A stretch of DNA of 36,018 bases from positions 1 to 36,018 of IMG/VR virus record IMGVR_UViG_3300021138_002550, one strand, 5' to 3'. The notes under the pieces were generated by a model. It had not been told where the DNA came from. It searched no databases and worked only from the letters and a program-made list of their open reading frames with translations. How positions within the stretch are numbered: position 1 is the first letter of the stretch; each line of letters starts with the position of its first letter. Shown here in pieces: positions 1 through 8,015 of this stretch. Source of the DNA: a virus. A program made the position numbers and the translations under genes.

Positions 1-279
1 ATGGATGAGAATCCACAGATCATGCGACGTTTTGCGGTCATGCTGGCTGACTGGCAGCTGGGACAGATATTCCAACTGGGCAATGCCAATTTCACAGGAT
101 GGCGAGCAGGTGACTGCATAACCTGGGAATGGCAGGACATGCCGCATAGCACGGCCAACATGGGATGGTGGGATCGCCCCATGCTGCAGATCACAGGATA
201 TGTGACCGAGAAAACCCAGTGGCTCATGGGCAGGGCATTGGATAAGAATAATGCTGTGCCCGTAGAGTTCAGTCTATGA
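1..279 (+). CDS. hypothetical protein, 92 aa
   Basis: I do not recognise this 92-residue protein. It is rich in Trp (about nine residues), has no signal peptide or membrane segment, and looks like a small soluble phage protein. Its ATG is the first base of the window, so an upstream start or leader cannot be judged. The stop overlaps the start of the next gene in an ATGA arrangement at 276-279, which indicates translational coupling with the P-loop-like gene that follows. The open frame and coupling support it as a real gene; function unknown. Confidence 0.7.
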   Translation: MDENPQIMRRFAVMLADWQLGQIFQLGNANFTGWRAGDCITWEWQDMPHSTANMGWWDRPMLQITGYVTEKTQWLMGRALDKNNAVPVEFSL

Positions 280-1025
280 ACCAAGTGATATGCATCGCAT
301 ACCAACCTGGTGCATTTGGTAGTTTCCTTGCATGGACAGTGGAAAGGTTCTCTAAAGTGCGCAAGCAATATTTGCCAGCTGTGATGGATGATCCTCTGTT
401 ACCTGATGGTAGTAGCCATGCTTATGGTAGTTTCTGTAAGATCAAGACGGTTGGTGACTTCATGCAGGGATTTCACGCTGCGAGATGGGACATTAAAGCC
501 TGGCATACCAACGTGTTTGCTGGATGGCCTGGCGGTGATATCAACCTCGCAGTGCCTCAGATACAGTCCTGGATGATGGCATTTGACAAACTGATACTTG
601 TGGAGTGCGAGGATGCCGACGACCATTACATCTGCTATCTGCGGAACGAATCTACCATGGATCGTGATCGATGGTATGGTATGCTAAACATTACCTCAGA
701 CGATCAGCTCATAGATGCTCTGCGCAAGGATATTGATCAGCCAACGCTGTCGCAGTCTCTGAAGAATGATCCTCGCATACTATCGCTCTCTGTGAAAAAG
801 ATCCTCAACTGGTCACCTGATCAGCTGGGACATGCGCTACAGACAACGCTGGGATGGCCGACCTGCGATCACCAGTTGTTTAGATCGGTTACATCAGACA
901 TGCAGAGCCGTCAGATACAGTATCTGACTAGGCTGTCAAATATCAAGAATGGCACAGCTAGCACTCCTGCTGAGCTGGCCATACTGCAATCATATAATGA
1001 AAGGAAACAAAATGGATCTAAGTAA
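276..1025 (+). CDS. P-loop / sulfotransferase-like protein
   Basis: The 249-residue protein begins with a beta-strand followed by PGAFGSFLAW (residues 11-20), which resembles the 5'-phosphosulfate-binding loop of sulfotransferase-like P-loop proteins common in T4-like marine phages. The rest is alpha/beta without membrane segments. The start is coupled to the upstream stop by ATGA. Its last 14 bases overlap the start of the sodium symporter gene at 1012. Two further P-loop proteins of similar style (2495 and 3135) lie just after the symporter, so the four genes look like one cargo unit. The substrate is unknown and the sulfotransferase assignment rests only on the N-terminal motif. Confidence 0.6.
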   Translation: MNQVICIAYQPGAFGSFLAWTVERFSKVRKQYLPAVMDDPLLPDGSSHAYGSFCKIKTVGDFMQGFHAARWDIKAWHTNVFAGWPGGDINLAVPQIQSWMMAFDKLILVECEDADDHYICYLRNESTMDRDRWYGMLNITSDDQLIDALRKDIDQPTLSQSLKNDPRILSLSVKKILNWSPDQLGHALQTTLGWPTCDHQLFRSVTSDMQSRQIQYLTRLSNIKNGTASTPAELAILQSYNERKQNGSK

Positions 1026-2484
1026 AATATTCCCGCTGTTCCAACCGGGAGTTGGGCTAACAATCTTAGCAGTCTATGCTGCTGTGGTATTTGCTTTAAC
1101 CTACATGTTCGCTAGCGGTTACAGCCACACCAAAGACGGATTCTTGGTGGCTAAACGAGAGCTTAACATCGTACAAGGTGCTATGAGCACAGGTGCTGCT
1201 TGGATGTGGGCACCTGGCATGTTCATATCAGCACAACAGGCCTATCAGAATGGACTGGTTGGGCTGTTCTGGTTTACCATAGGTAACTTCCTCAGCTTGA
1301 TCGTGTTCAGCTGGTTTGCTAAACAGCTGCGAGACAGGAAGCCAGATGGATTCACCATCAGCGGCTATCTCAAGGAGCGCTTTGGTCAACGTGTGCAGAT
1401 ACTGTTTATGATTGAACTGGGCATGCTGGCCATATGCAGCTTTGCTATCAATGTGTTAGCAGGCAGCAGGACCGTGGAAGTGCTCACAGGCATGGACTAC
1501 CACACAGTGAGCCTCATACTGGCTGCTATAGCATTGACCTACACTCTGCGTGGTGGGCTCAAGGCCAGCGTGATCACTGAAATGTTCAAGCTCAGCATGT
1601 TGGTACTAGGTTTGATAGTACTAGTACCGTGGGCAGTACAAACAGCTGGTGGTATTGATATAGTTTCACAGGGACTGGGCGGCATTACTGGTAACGGTCG
1701 TGCGATATTTGGTACAGACTTTGCGTTGGGTGTGTTCATGGGTGTAGGCTTTTCTACTGCCATTGGTCATCTAGGCGCACCTTGGGGTGACAATGCTTTC
1801 TATCAGCGTGCATTTGCTATACGCAAGGACAGCGTTGTAAAAGCCTTTGTTGGTGGGGCATTAATCTTCGTGCTAGTACCTCTGCTAACTGGTGTACTAG
1901 GATTCCTAGCAGCGGGTCTGCACTATGATGTGCCCAAGCCATTGCTGGGCTATGTTAACGTGCTCACAGTTGGTAGCTTGCTGCCTAGCTGGGCTGCGAT
2001 GGTATTCATGTTCATGCTTTTTGCTGGTCTTGTAAGCGTGCTGGACAGCCAGCTCAGCAGCATCGGTAACCTGTTTGGACATGACGTTGATAACATGCTG
2101 CATCGCATCAAGGATGATCTGCTCAAGGCCAACAATCGTAGTGTGCGAACTAGCAGGATCGGCATGCTGGCATTGTTGATAGCTGGTTTAACTCTGGCCA
2201 ACTGGCCCGGCATGACGCTGGTAACCATCTTCCTATTCTTTGGCATCCTCAGGGCCACAGTGTGGTTTCCATTGATGTTCAGCTTGTGGAATGATCGTTG
2301 GGTCAACGAAGCTGGCATGTTCTGGGGCGTGTTGATAGCGTATCTGGTTGGATTTACTACCTATGTCTACGGTACGAACTTTGGTGGCGGTGCAAACATT
2401 GCAGTGCTGGGTACCATGTTAGCTGTGTTTGGATCTGGTGCGCTGGCACTGGCGATCACTGCAGCGTCACCTCGGCAAGCGTGA
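1012..2484 (+). CDS. sodium:solute symporter (SSS family) transporter
   Basis: This 490-residue polytopic membrane protein has about 12-13 hydrophobic helices and the hallmarks of the solute:sodium symporter family (TC 2.A.21, LeuT fold). These are a GGLKASVITEMFK segment (the family usually has GGLKAVxWTDxxQ), a GFTISGYLKERFG loop, and a late helix containing LVSVLDSQLSS, where the family Na+ site Ser residues lie. The length is close to full for the family, so it looks intact. The ATG at 1012 is chosen because AAGGAAAC lies just upstream; an in-frame ATG at 949 lies inside the previous gene. The substrate cannot be told from the sequence. SSS members carry proline, pantothenate, acetate, sugars or urea. 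A complete secondary transporter is very unusual phage cargo and would act in the host inner membrane during infection. Confidence 0.88.
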   Translation: MDLSKIFPLFQPGVGLTILAVYAAVVFALTYMFASGYSHTKDGFLVAKRELNIVQGAMSTGAAWMWAPGMFISAQQAYQNGLVGLFWFTIGNFLSLIVFSWFAKQLRDRKPDGFTISGYLKERFGQRVQILFMIELGMLAICSFAINVLAGSRTVEVLTGMDYHTVSLILAAIALTYTLRGGLKASVITEMFKLSMLVLGLIVLVPWAVQTAGGIDIVSQGLGGITGNGRAIFGTDFALGVFMGVGFSTAIGHLGAPWGDNAFYQRAFAIRKDSVVKAFVGGALIFVLVPLLTGVLGFLAAGLHYDVPKPLLGYVNVLTVGSLLPSWAAMVFMFMLFAGLVSVLDSQLSSIGNLFGHDVDNMLHRIKDDLLKANNRSVRTSRIGMLALLIAGLTLANWPGMTLVTIFLFFGILRATVWFPLMFSLWNDRWVNEAGMFWGVLIAYLVGFTTYVYGTNFGGGANIAVLGTMLAVFGSGALALAITAASPRQA

Positions 2485-2494
2485 GAACTTAACC

Positions 2495-3133
2495 ATGAAG
2501 ATGATAGTGCTCTTTGGACCACAGGGGTCTGGTAACCATTTGTTCGGCAAGATATTCAGCATGCATGAGAAAGTGCACGGCTGGAAGGATGCGCTCAAGG
2601 ACGATGGTTACTTCATCCCTCACTACAACGAACCATTCAATTGGTATTGGAACAACATCGACAAGATTGATGCGAAGATCATGGGAGGCAAGCAGTACGC
2701 TGTGACTAGCATATCTAATCCATATATCGAAAAATGGTTACCCAAGGTCCCGCCCATCTATGAGTTTATGGAGAAGCTGGAGAGCATAGGCATAACCGCG
2801 CAGCCAGTGGTGATAGGCAGGGACAAGAACATCCTCACCCATCAACAGACACGGCTGCGCGGAGGTCCCAGCTGGGGCAACATGCCGCAGCTGATCAAAT
2901 GGATGAAGACTCCGCCGTTCTTCATCAGCCAGGAACTGCTGTATCTCTATCGCAGAGAATACATCAAGAGTCTCAGCTCGTGGTTAGATTTCCCCTTGAG
3001 CTGGGACGATCCGCAGATTGATGATATACTAAAGGAAGATGCCAACGAGAAATACATACATGCTGCTGACCCCTATTGGTTGGATGAACATGTTAAGAAC
3101 ATACTCACTCCTCCGTGGATAGACAAGGAATAA
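2495..3133 (+). CDS. P-loop sulfotransferase-like protein
   Basis: The 212-residue protein opens with MKMIVLFGPQGSGNHLFGK, a P-loop of the GPxGSGNH type found in a family of sulfotransferase-like proteins of T4-like cyanophages and pelagiphages. A short EPFNWYW segment follows near residue 47, and TAQPVVIGRDKNIL near residue 108 looks like a strand-loop of the same fold. No membrane segment is visible. The ATG at 2495 lies 10 bases after the symporter stop. An in-frame start at 2429 would run inside the symporter and is less likely. A cofactor role (PAPS binding) is inferred only from the loop. Confidence 0.7.
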   Translation: MKMIVLFGPQGSGNHLFGKIFSMHEKVHGWKDALKDDGYFIPHYNEPFNWYWNNIDKIDAKIMGGKQYAVTSISNPYIEKWLPKVPPIYEFMEKLESIGITAQPVVIGRDKNILTHQQTRLRGGPSWGNMPQLIKWMKTPPFFISQELLYLYRREYIKSLSSWLDFPLSWDDPQIDDILKEDANEKYIHAADPYWLDEHVKNILTPPWIDKE

Positions 3134-3134
3134 C

Positions 3135-3764
3135 GTGAAATATATCTTCGTAGCAGGTGCTCCTGGCAGCAAGTGGAGCAGCGTTGTAAAGAATATCTAT
3201 TATAGTTCTAACATTGATCGCGGGGATTATACCGATGCCAGGACCTATTACCACAGTGCTACTGGCATACGCGATCTGATGCACCTTGGTGCATATTTTG
3301 ATCCTGGTATGGAATTTGGGTCATGGTTTGATCAGCTTGACCAAAACAGCAAAGGCATGTGCGAAGCAGAGTTTGATCGGCCCTGGGCAGGACATTCTCA
3401 AGGTGGTATCAAGATTATCAAGAGCCACGTGTTCGCAGCACAGATAGATTTCTTGCGAGAGACTTGGCCAGATTGTCCAGTGATCCTGGTGCATCGAGAA
3501 AATGACGCATGCCTTGGATGGTGGGTACGTTGCGGTGAGTTTAGGATAACCTATCCAAAATATACCTACTACAAGAATCTTGATCAGATGTCTTGGCACA
3601 TAGATTATCAAAATAATCATATTTTGAACGCTGCGGCAGCAGCTGATGTTGATTTTGACATAGTTGATAATCATCATCTCTGCCAGCGTTTGGGCATCAC
3701 ACCACCAGCACATCATTGGCAAAATTATCCGCGATCTGACATAAAAGTAGCGGTAATAAGATAG
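3135..3764 (+). CDS. P-loop sulfotransferase-like protein (GTG start)
   Basis: The 209-residue protein starts with MKYIFVAGAPGSKWSSV, a degenerate P-loop (GAPGSKWS), and contains IKIIKSHVFAAQIDFL and CPVILVHRENDACLGWW (residues ~92-128). These resemble the R/S-containing 3'-phosphate loop of sulfotransferases. It is a second or third member of the local P-loop cluster but is divergent from the 2495 product. It begins with GTG one base after the previous stop, so it is probably coupled. The 3' end is AT-richer than the body. It is followed by the topoisomerase promoter, which makes it the last gene of its unit. Confidence 0.65.
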   Translation: MKYIFVAGAPGSKWSSVVKNIYYSSNIDRGDYTDARTYYHSATGIRDLMHLGAYFDPGMEFGSWFDQLDQNSKGMCEAEFDRPWAGHSQGGIKIIKSHVFAAQIDFLRETWPDCPVILVHRENDACLGWWVRCGEFRITYPKYTYYKNLDQMSWHIDYQNNHILNAAAAADVDFDIVDNHHLCQRLGITPPAHHWQNYPRSDIKVAVIR

Positions 3765-3768
3765 GCTC

Positions 3769-3797
3769 TTGCATAATCAACAGGTTAATGCTATAAC
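3769..3797 (+). promoter_or_regulatory. sigma70-type promoter for topoisomerase large subunit
   Basis: TTGCAT (3769-3774), a 17-base spacer ending in TGC, and TATAAC (3792-3797). The ATG of the topoisomerase gene begins six bases after the -10 box, so the predicted transcript starts at or next to the A of the ATG. There is no room for a ribosome binding site. Confidence 0.55.
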
Positions 3798-3803
3798 TAG
3801 CTG

Positions 3804-5693
3804 ATGAAAAAGACGCAGAGCAACGAAATCCAAAAGCTGACTGACTATCAGCACCATAGATTGCGCACAGAAATGTATCTGGGCAGCCGCAGTCCTCACA
3901 GCCAAACCATCGTGAACTGGGATGGCAAAGCGCTCAAACCAGTGGAGATGACGTGGACTCCTGCGGTGTATTGCGCATTCCGCGAGATCCTTGACAATGC
4001 TTTAGACGAAGTGGTTGGACACGGACACGGCAGCAGCGTAGAAGTCACGTTCGATCAGAAAGAGATGCTGTTCACGGTCAGTGATGATGGTCGCGGTATT
4101 CCCATTGACTGGGATGCCAACGAGAACATGCACAAGGCTACGTTGGCTTTAACACAGGCTCGCGCAGGTCGCAACTTTGGTGCCCGCGAGGAAGTGCGTG
4201 GTACCAATGGCATTGGCGCCAGCACGGTTGTTAGTTGCAGTGAGCATTTCACCATAGACATCATCAGAGATGGTCAGCGCTTCCAACAGACCTTCCGTGA
4301 AGGCAATGCTGCGTTTGACGAACTAGACATACGCGAGCCTAAGATAACCAAAAACAGTGGCAAGACTGGCACTACCATTGAGTTCAAGCTCAGCAAGGAT
4401 GTGTTCAAGAAGGCTAATTTGCCTCTGGCCTTCGTCAAAGCACGCATGATGGAAATTGCTGCGAATCATCCAAAGATTCGCTTTAGTTTCAATGGCTCGC
4501 GCGTGGTAGTAAAGCCAACAGTGGCTCGTACTTTCTTTGATGGCAAGACAGTTATCAACATTGACATCAAGGACAAGAACTTCAAGAGCACTTTCTATCT
4601 AGTACCTAACTTCGCTGAGGAAGGCGAATATCTACATACCACAGTGAACGACATCCCGGCGTTCAACGGCGGTCAGCACATTGACACGTTCAAGAGACTG
4701 TTCTACGGCGGATTGATTCGTGCGCTAGAGCGCGAAAGCAAGCGCAGAGGATTAACGCCTAATCGCAGCGATATTGCAGACGGCTTGCTGATCTACAACG
4801 TCACAGTCATGCATGCTCCTAACTTCGATAGCCAAAGCAAGACACGGCTGATCAATGACGATGTTGACGGTTATATCAAAGCTGTGCTGGAAGATGAGAA
4901 CACGCTCAAAGGCATCATCAAGGGCAATAAGGAATGGATCGATGAGATCTACGCCCGTTGTGCTGCTCGTACGCAGAAGAAAGACGACGCTGAGCTGGCC
5001 AAGATGAGCCGCAAGATGATGCGCACCAAGGTGCCCAAGCTGTTGGATGCCAACGGCAAGGATCGCACCAAGTGCGTGCTGCTGATCACTGAGGGCGATT
5101 CGGCCAAGACCATGGTCAGTGCTGTTCGCGATCCTGAGGTGCACGGTGCATTACCTCTGCGAGGCAAGATCCTCAACGTGCGCGGCGAAGCACCCAAGGC
5201 ACTGTTGGACAATCAGATCCTCATGGATCTCATGACCAGCATTGGCTGTGCGCTGGGACAGCGTGCTGATCGCAGTGACTTACGCTACGGCCAGGTATGG
5301 TTAGCAGCTGACCAAGATCCGGATGGTGCCAACATCACGGCACTGTTGGTAAACTTCTTCTATCTTCACTGGCCAGAGTTGTTTGACCCAAAGCTGCCTA
5401 CCTTCTTCTATGCGCTTCAGACACCTTTCATCATCCAGGAAAAGGGCAAGTCTCGCCACTACTGGTATGCTGATGACTATCACACCTATGATGCCAAGGA
5501 CTGGAAAGGTGCTCCCAAGCCCACACGCGCCAAAGGTCTTGGTTCGTTGGAAGAAGCAGACTGGCGACACAGCTTGGTTAAGCCCAAGCTGATTCCCATC
5601 AACGACGACGGTAACCTAGGTGATGCGCTCAAGCTGATATTCGATCCCAAGGGCGCAGATGCTCGCAAGGATTGGATAGCTCTGGATGCATAA
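3804..5693 (+). CDS. 39: type II DNA topoisomerase large subunit (ATPase + TOPRIM)
   Basis: This 629-residue GyrB-like subunit corresponds to T4 gp39 plus gp60 in one chain. The GHKL ATPase signature is complete: EILDNALDE with the Mg-binding Asn at residue 65, DDGRGIP at 94-100 and GTNGIGAS at 133-140. A transducer domain follows. The TOPRIM domain has LITEGDSAK (catalytic Glu about residue 430) and DQDPDG (Asp 503/505/507). With the gp52-like subunit at 8012 it would form the phage topoisomerase that relieves supercoiling during replication. In T4 this gene is split by the mobE/60 insertion; here it is not, but an endonuclease gene lies between the two subunit genes. The start at 3804 agrees with the short N-terminus of T4 gp39, and the promoter layout suggests a leaderless mRNA. 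Confidence 0.95.
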   Translation: MKKTQSNEIQKLTDYQHHRLRTEMYLGSRSPHSQTIVNWDGKALKPVEMTWTPAVYCAFREILDNALDEVVGHGHGSSVEVTFDQKEMLFTVSDDGRGIPIDWDANENMHKATLALTQARAGRNFGAREEVRGTNGIGASTVVSCSEHFTIDIIRDGQRFQQTFREGNAAFDELDIREPKITKNSGKTGTTIEFKLSKDVFKKANLPLAFVKARMMEIAANHPKIRFSFNGSRVVVKPTVARTFFDGKTVINIDIKDKNFKSTFYLVPNFAEEGEYLHTTVNDIPAFNGGQHIDTFKRLFYGGLIRALERESKRRGLTPNRSDIADGLLIYNVTVMHAPNFDSQSKTRLINDDVDGYIKAVLEDENTLKGIIKGNKEWIDEIYARCAARTQKKDDAELAKMSRKMMRTKVPKLLDANGKDRTKCVLLITEGDSAKTMVSAVRDPEVHGALPLRGKILNVRGEAPKALLDNQILMDLMTSIGCALGQRADRSDLRYGQVWLAADQDPDGANITALLVNFFYLHWPELFDPKLPTFFYALQTPFIIQEKGKSRHYWYADDYHTYDAKDWKGAPKPTRAKGLGSLEEADWRHSLVKPKLIPINDDGNLGDALKLIFDPKGADARKDWIALDA

Positions 5694-5712
5694 TCATGTG
5701 TTCATAGGAACC

Positions 5713-5946
5713 ATGCTTACCAATGCTGACATGGATGATACAATGGACAGCAGCGAAATGATCCAGCATTTTTTCAATACCCATCCGGGCATCCTAGAAT
5801 GGTGCCAGATAAACCTCAACTGCATGAACGAAGATAAACTGAGTATTTGGCCCAACACCTGGGGCAGATATCACACCGAATGGACCTTTGCGCTACGCAA
5901 TCTTAGCCAAACTGAGTATGTGGCTGCTCGGCTTAGGTTTGCCTAG
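5713..5946 (+). CDS. hypothetical protein, 77 aa
   Basis: A small acidic protein of unknown function (N-terminal MLTNADMDDTMDSSEM), with no membrane segment. I prefer the ATG at 5713 because AGGAAC precedes it. An in-frame ATG at 5686 that overlaps the topoisomerase stop would give 86 residues. The 3' end overlaps the convergent reverse-strand gene by four bases. It probably reads through from the topoisomerase transcript. Confidence 0.6.
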   Translation: MLTNADMDDTMDSSEMIQHFFNTHPGILEWCQINLNCMNEDKLSIWPNTWGRYHTEWTFALRNLSQTEYVAARLRFA

Positions 5947-7040
5947 TCGCGAGTCCTGCGATCTCTGATGCAACTTGTGCAACATCCAGATCCGTGATCA
6001 TCATCAGCATCAGCTGGGCCGATCACGTTTTCAGCATTAATGCTGCTCCATCCGCTGCCGTGGGTTACTTGGAAAACTCCTATATAACCGCCGCTGTACA
6101 GCTGGAATGGTGCTGTGATGTGGTTCATCTGGTCGTACCTATGGCCTGATGTACTGGTGATGGTGGTATCAAACCAGCTAGGCCACACAAAATCGCTGAC
6201 AGTTACGCCATTTATCTGATAACCAAGGTTGTCTGCTTCTACAGCATCGCAGGCCTCGTAGGCATAGAGCAAGCCTGCTGTGTTGGAAGTCTGCCTAAAC
6301 ACAGTGAGGTTAACGTAGGGATCAAGCATCATCTCCAGCAGCTCGTGGCTGAGCGTGACTGTCCAGTTATAACCGTAGGTGATGTCGTCCTTGGCAAAGA
6401 TACGGCCATATGGCACCCCTGATGCGGTCTCATCATGATAACCCAGTGCGCCGCTAACATCGCTGTTATCCAAGATGTAGATTGGCCATGCTCCTGCGGG
6501 TATGCTTTGGTTGCTGCTGACAAACGCCAGGTTAGCAGTAGTACCCCAAGCTGCTTGCCAATCTCGGTCTAATTGGATCTGTAGTGCTGCTACGACTGTG
6601 GTTATCTGAGCATCTGTGAGAACCGTGCAACGGTTCTGTATGGCTATGGTTGGACCCATGCGTACCACTGTGTTGCCACCGCTGGACGGCGCTGTGGGCG
6701 CAGGCGGTGTGATGTAGGTATAGAGACTGTTGGCTGCATTTGTACCGCTGCTGGTGGTCACTGTCACGCTGACAGCGCCTGCTGCGTGGGCTGGCGTAGT
6801 AGCATGTATCTGAGTATTGCTGTTGACAACCACGCTAGTAGCTGCTGTTCCACCAAACTTCACGCTGGTTGCACCTGCAAAATAGTTACCCGTGATGACC
6901 ACGCTGGTTCCGCCCGCGACGTTGCCGCTGCTGGGACTAACACTGCTCACGGTTGGAGCCGGTTTGGTGGCAGCTGTGATGCCCAATGCTGCAAATTTGG
7001 CTTGGATCTGTTCTTCTGTGGGCAGGCGGTAAGTGGCCAT
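5943..7040 (-). CDS. IPT/TIG-domain protein with metallopeptidase-like domain
   Basis: This is a 365-residue reverse-strand protein. Residues ~30-110 form an IPT/TIG immunoglobulin-like domain (PTVSSVSPSSGNVAGGTSV..., then VVITGNYF and VKFGG). After a Pro-rich linker, residues ~125-345 carry SHELLEMMLDP (H232, E233, E236), resembling a zinc-peptidase HExxx helix, with YEACDAVEAD about 30 residues later as a possible further ligand. The C-terminus is Cys-rich (GCCTSC). There is no signal peptide. An Ig-like domain joined to an enzyme-like domain is typical of virion-surface or fibre-associated proteins. A TAAATA-type late box lies at 7063-7072 and an AGGAGAT ribosome site precedes the ATG, consistent with late expression. 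Peptidase activity is inferred from the motif only. Confidence 0.8.
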   Translation of the reverse strand: MATYRLPTEEQIQAKFAALGITAATKPAPTVSSVSPSSGNVAGGTSVVITGNYFAGATSVKFGGTAATSVVVNSNTQIHATTPAHAAGAVSVTVTTSSGTNAANSLYTYITPPAPTAPSSGGNTVVRMGPTIAIQNRCTVLTDAQITTVVAALQIQLDRDWQAAWGTTANLAFVSSNQSIPAGAWPIYILDNSDVSGALGYHDETASGVPYGRIFAKDDITYGYNWTVTLSHELLEMMLDPYVNLTVFRQTSNTAGLLYAYEACDAVEADNLGYQINGVTVSDFVWPSWFDTTITSTSGHRYDQMNHITAPFQLYSGGYIGVFQVTHGSGWSSINAENVIGPADADDDHGSGCCTSCIRDRRTRD

Positions 7041-7062
7041 TGCATGATCTCCTGTTGATATA

Positions 7063-7072
7063 GCTTATTTAC
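7063..7072 (-). promoter_or_regulatory. T4-late-like promoter box (GTAAATAAGC)
   Basis: On the reverse strand the sequence reads GTAAATAAGC, about 23 bases upstream of the ATG of the IPT/TIG gene, followed by AACAGGAGAT. It matches the TAAATA element found upstream of every reverse-strand gene in the window and resembles the T4 late promoter TATAAATA. Confidence 0.55.
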
Positions 7073-7114
7073 AAGATCGCAGAATTATAGATGATATCGC
7101 CATGCAGATATATG

Positions 7115-7122
7115 CTAAATAA
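7115..7122 (+). promoter_or_regulatory. T4-late-like promoter box (CTAAATAA)
   Basis: CTAAATAA lies 18 bases before the ATG of the GIY-YIG endonuclease gene, followed by the ribosome site ACGGAGAT. This is the only homing endonuclease here on the forward strand, and it also carries the TAAATA element. Confidence 0.4.
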
Positions 7123-7139
7123 TATCACGGAGATAAATT

Positions 7140-8015
7140 ATGGCACAACTCTATAAAATAACGAATTTAAAAAATAACAGAGCCTATATAGGTATAGTTG
7201 TAGCATCTAATAAAGATTACCTCATTCGTTTCGCTGAACATTTGTCCGGAGAAGGTAGTGTTTGGATTAAACGCGAGTTAGATGATAAGACAGCAACCGA
7301 ATCAGACTTTAAGGTAGAACTGTTAGAAGAACATGATGATGTGAGATACATAGCCGACAGAGAGATTGACCTTATTCAGGAACATCGCACGTTATATCCA
7401 AATGGTTACAATGGTAATATTGGCAATTACATTATAAGAAACCAAGAAACGAACACCAAAGCTGGTATCACTCGCAGTCAAAATAGGGCTTTAGGCAAAC
7501 ATAAATCTACTGGTCAACCAGGTAAAGCTATCTACAGATATCCAACTGGTGAAACTGCAAAATTACCTATAGATCATGCTGATGTAACATCTGGGTTGGT
7601 AAAACATGTCAATTATAAACCAACTGCATGTCAAAGAATAAGACAGGAACAAATAAATCTTGAGCGACAACGTAACGGGGGATGGACTGATAAAGAATTG
7701 GTCGAAAAAGAACGTCGTAGTAAATTATGGAAGCATGTGCATCACACAGATTGGTGGCAGAAAGGTCGTGAAACTTATCGAAACCGCATGTCCAGGGGTG
7801 AATACACAGATGCCGAATTGGCAACTTTTGGACGTAGATCAGAAATAGTTGCCAAAGAATGGTCTGATTGGTCAGCTGAAGACCGGTTGGCTAGAACTAA
7901 GAATGGTCTTAACATTATGAACAGTATGGTATCCTGCGAACACTGTGGGTTATCTATGAACAAAGGAAATTATCGAAGATGGCACGGATTGAACTGCAAG
8001 CAAGTCAAGATATGA
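7140..8015 (+). CDS. GIY-YIG homing endonuclease with C-terminal zinc finger
   Basis: A 291-residue free-standing homing endonuclease. The GIY-YIG nuclease domain is at the N-terminus: LYKITN at 4-9, YIG at 17-19, an Arg in RFAEHL near 30 and the metal-binding Glu in ADREIDL near 78. The middle has basic helices (WTDKELVEKERRSK and YTDAELATFGRRSE) that look like repeated DNA-binding modules. The C-terminus has CEHCGLSMNKGNYRRWHG..C, the treble-clef-like CxxC...RWHxxxC motif seen at the end of many phage homing endonucleases. It lies directly before the topoisomerase medium-subunit gene and overlaps its ATG (ATGA). It is AT-richer than the flanking genes, as expected for a recently mobile gene. 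Confidence 0.88.
   Translation: MAQLYKITNLKNNRAYIGIVVASNKDYLIRFAEHLSGEGSVWIKRELDDKTATESDFKVELLEEHDDVRYIADREIDLIQEHRTLYPNGYNGNIGNYIIRNQETNTKAGITRSQNRALGKHKSTGQPGKAIYRYPTGETAKLPIDHADVTSGLVKHVNYKPTACQRIRQEQINLERQRNGGWTDKELVEKERRSKLWKHVHHTDWWQKGRETYRNRMSRGEYTDAELATFGRRSEIVAKEWSDWSAEDRLARTKNGLNIMNSMVSCEHCGLSMNKGNYRRWHGLNCKQVKI

Noticed and set aside
4752-5144. Long reverse-strand open frame within the topoisomerase gene
   Set aside because: It is antisense to conserved GHKL/TOPRIM coding sequence, has no ribosome site or late box, and the encoded protein looks unlike any family.
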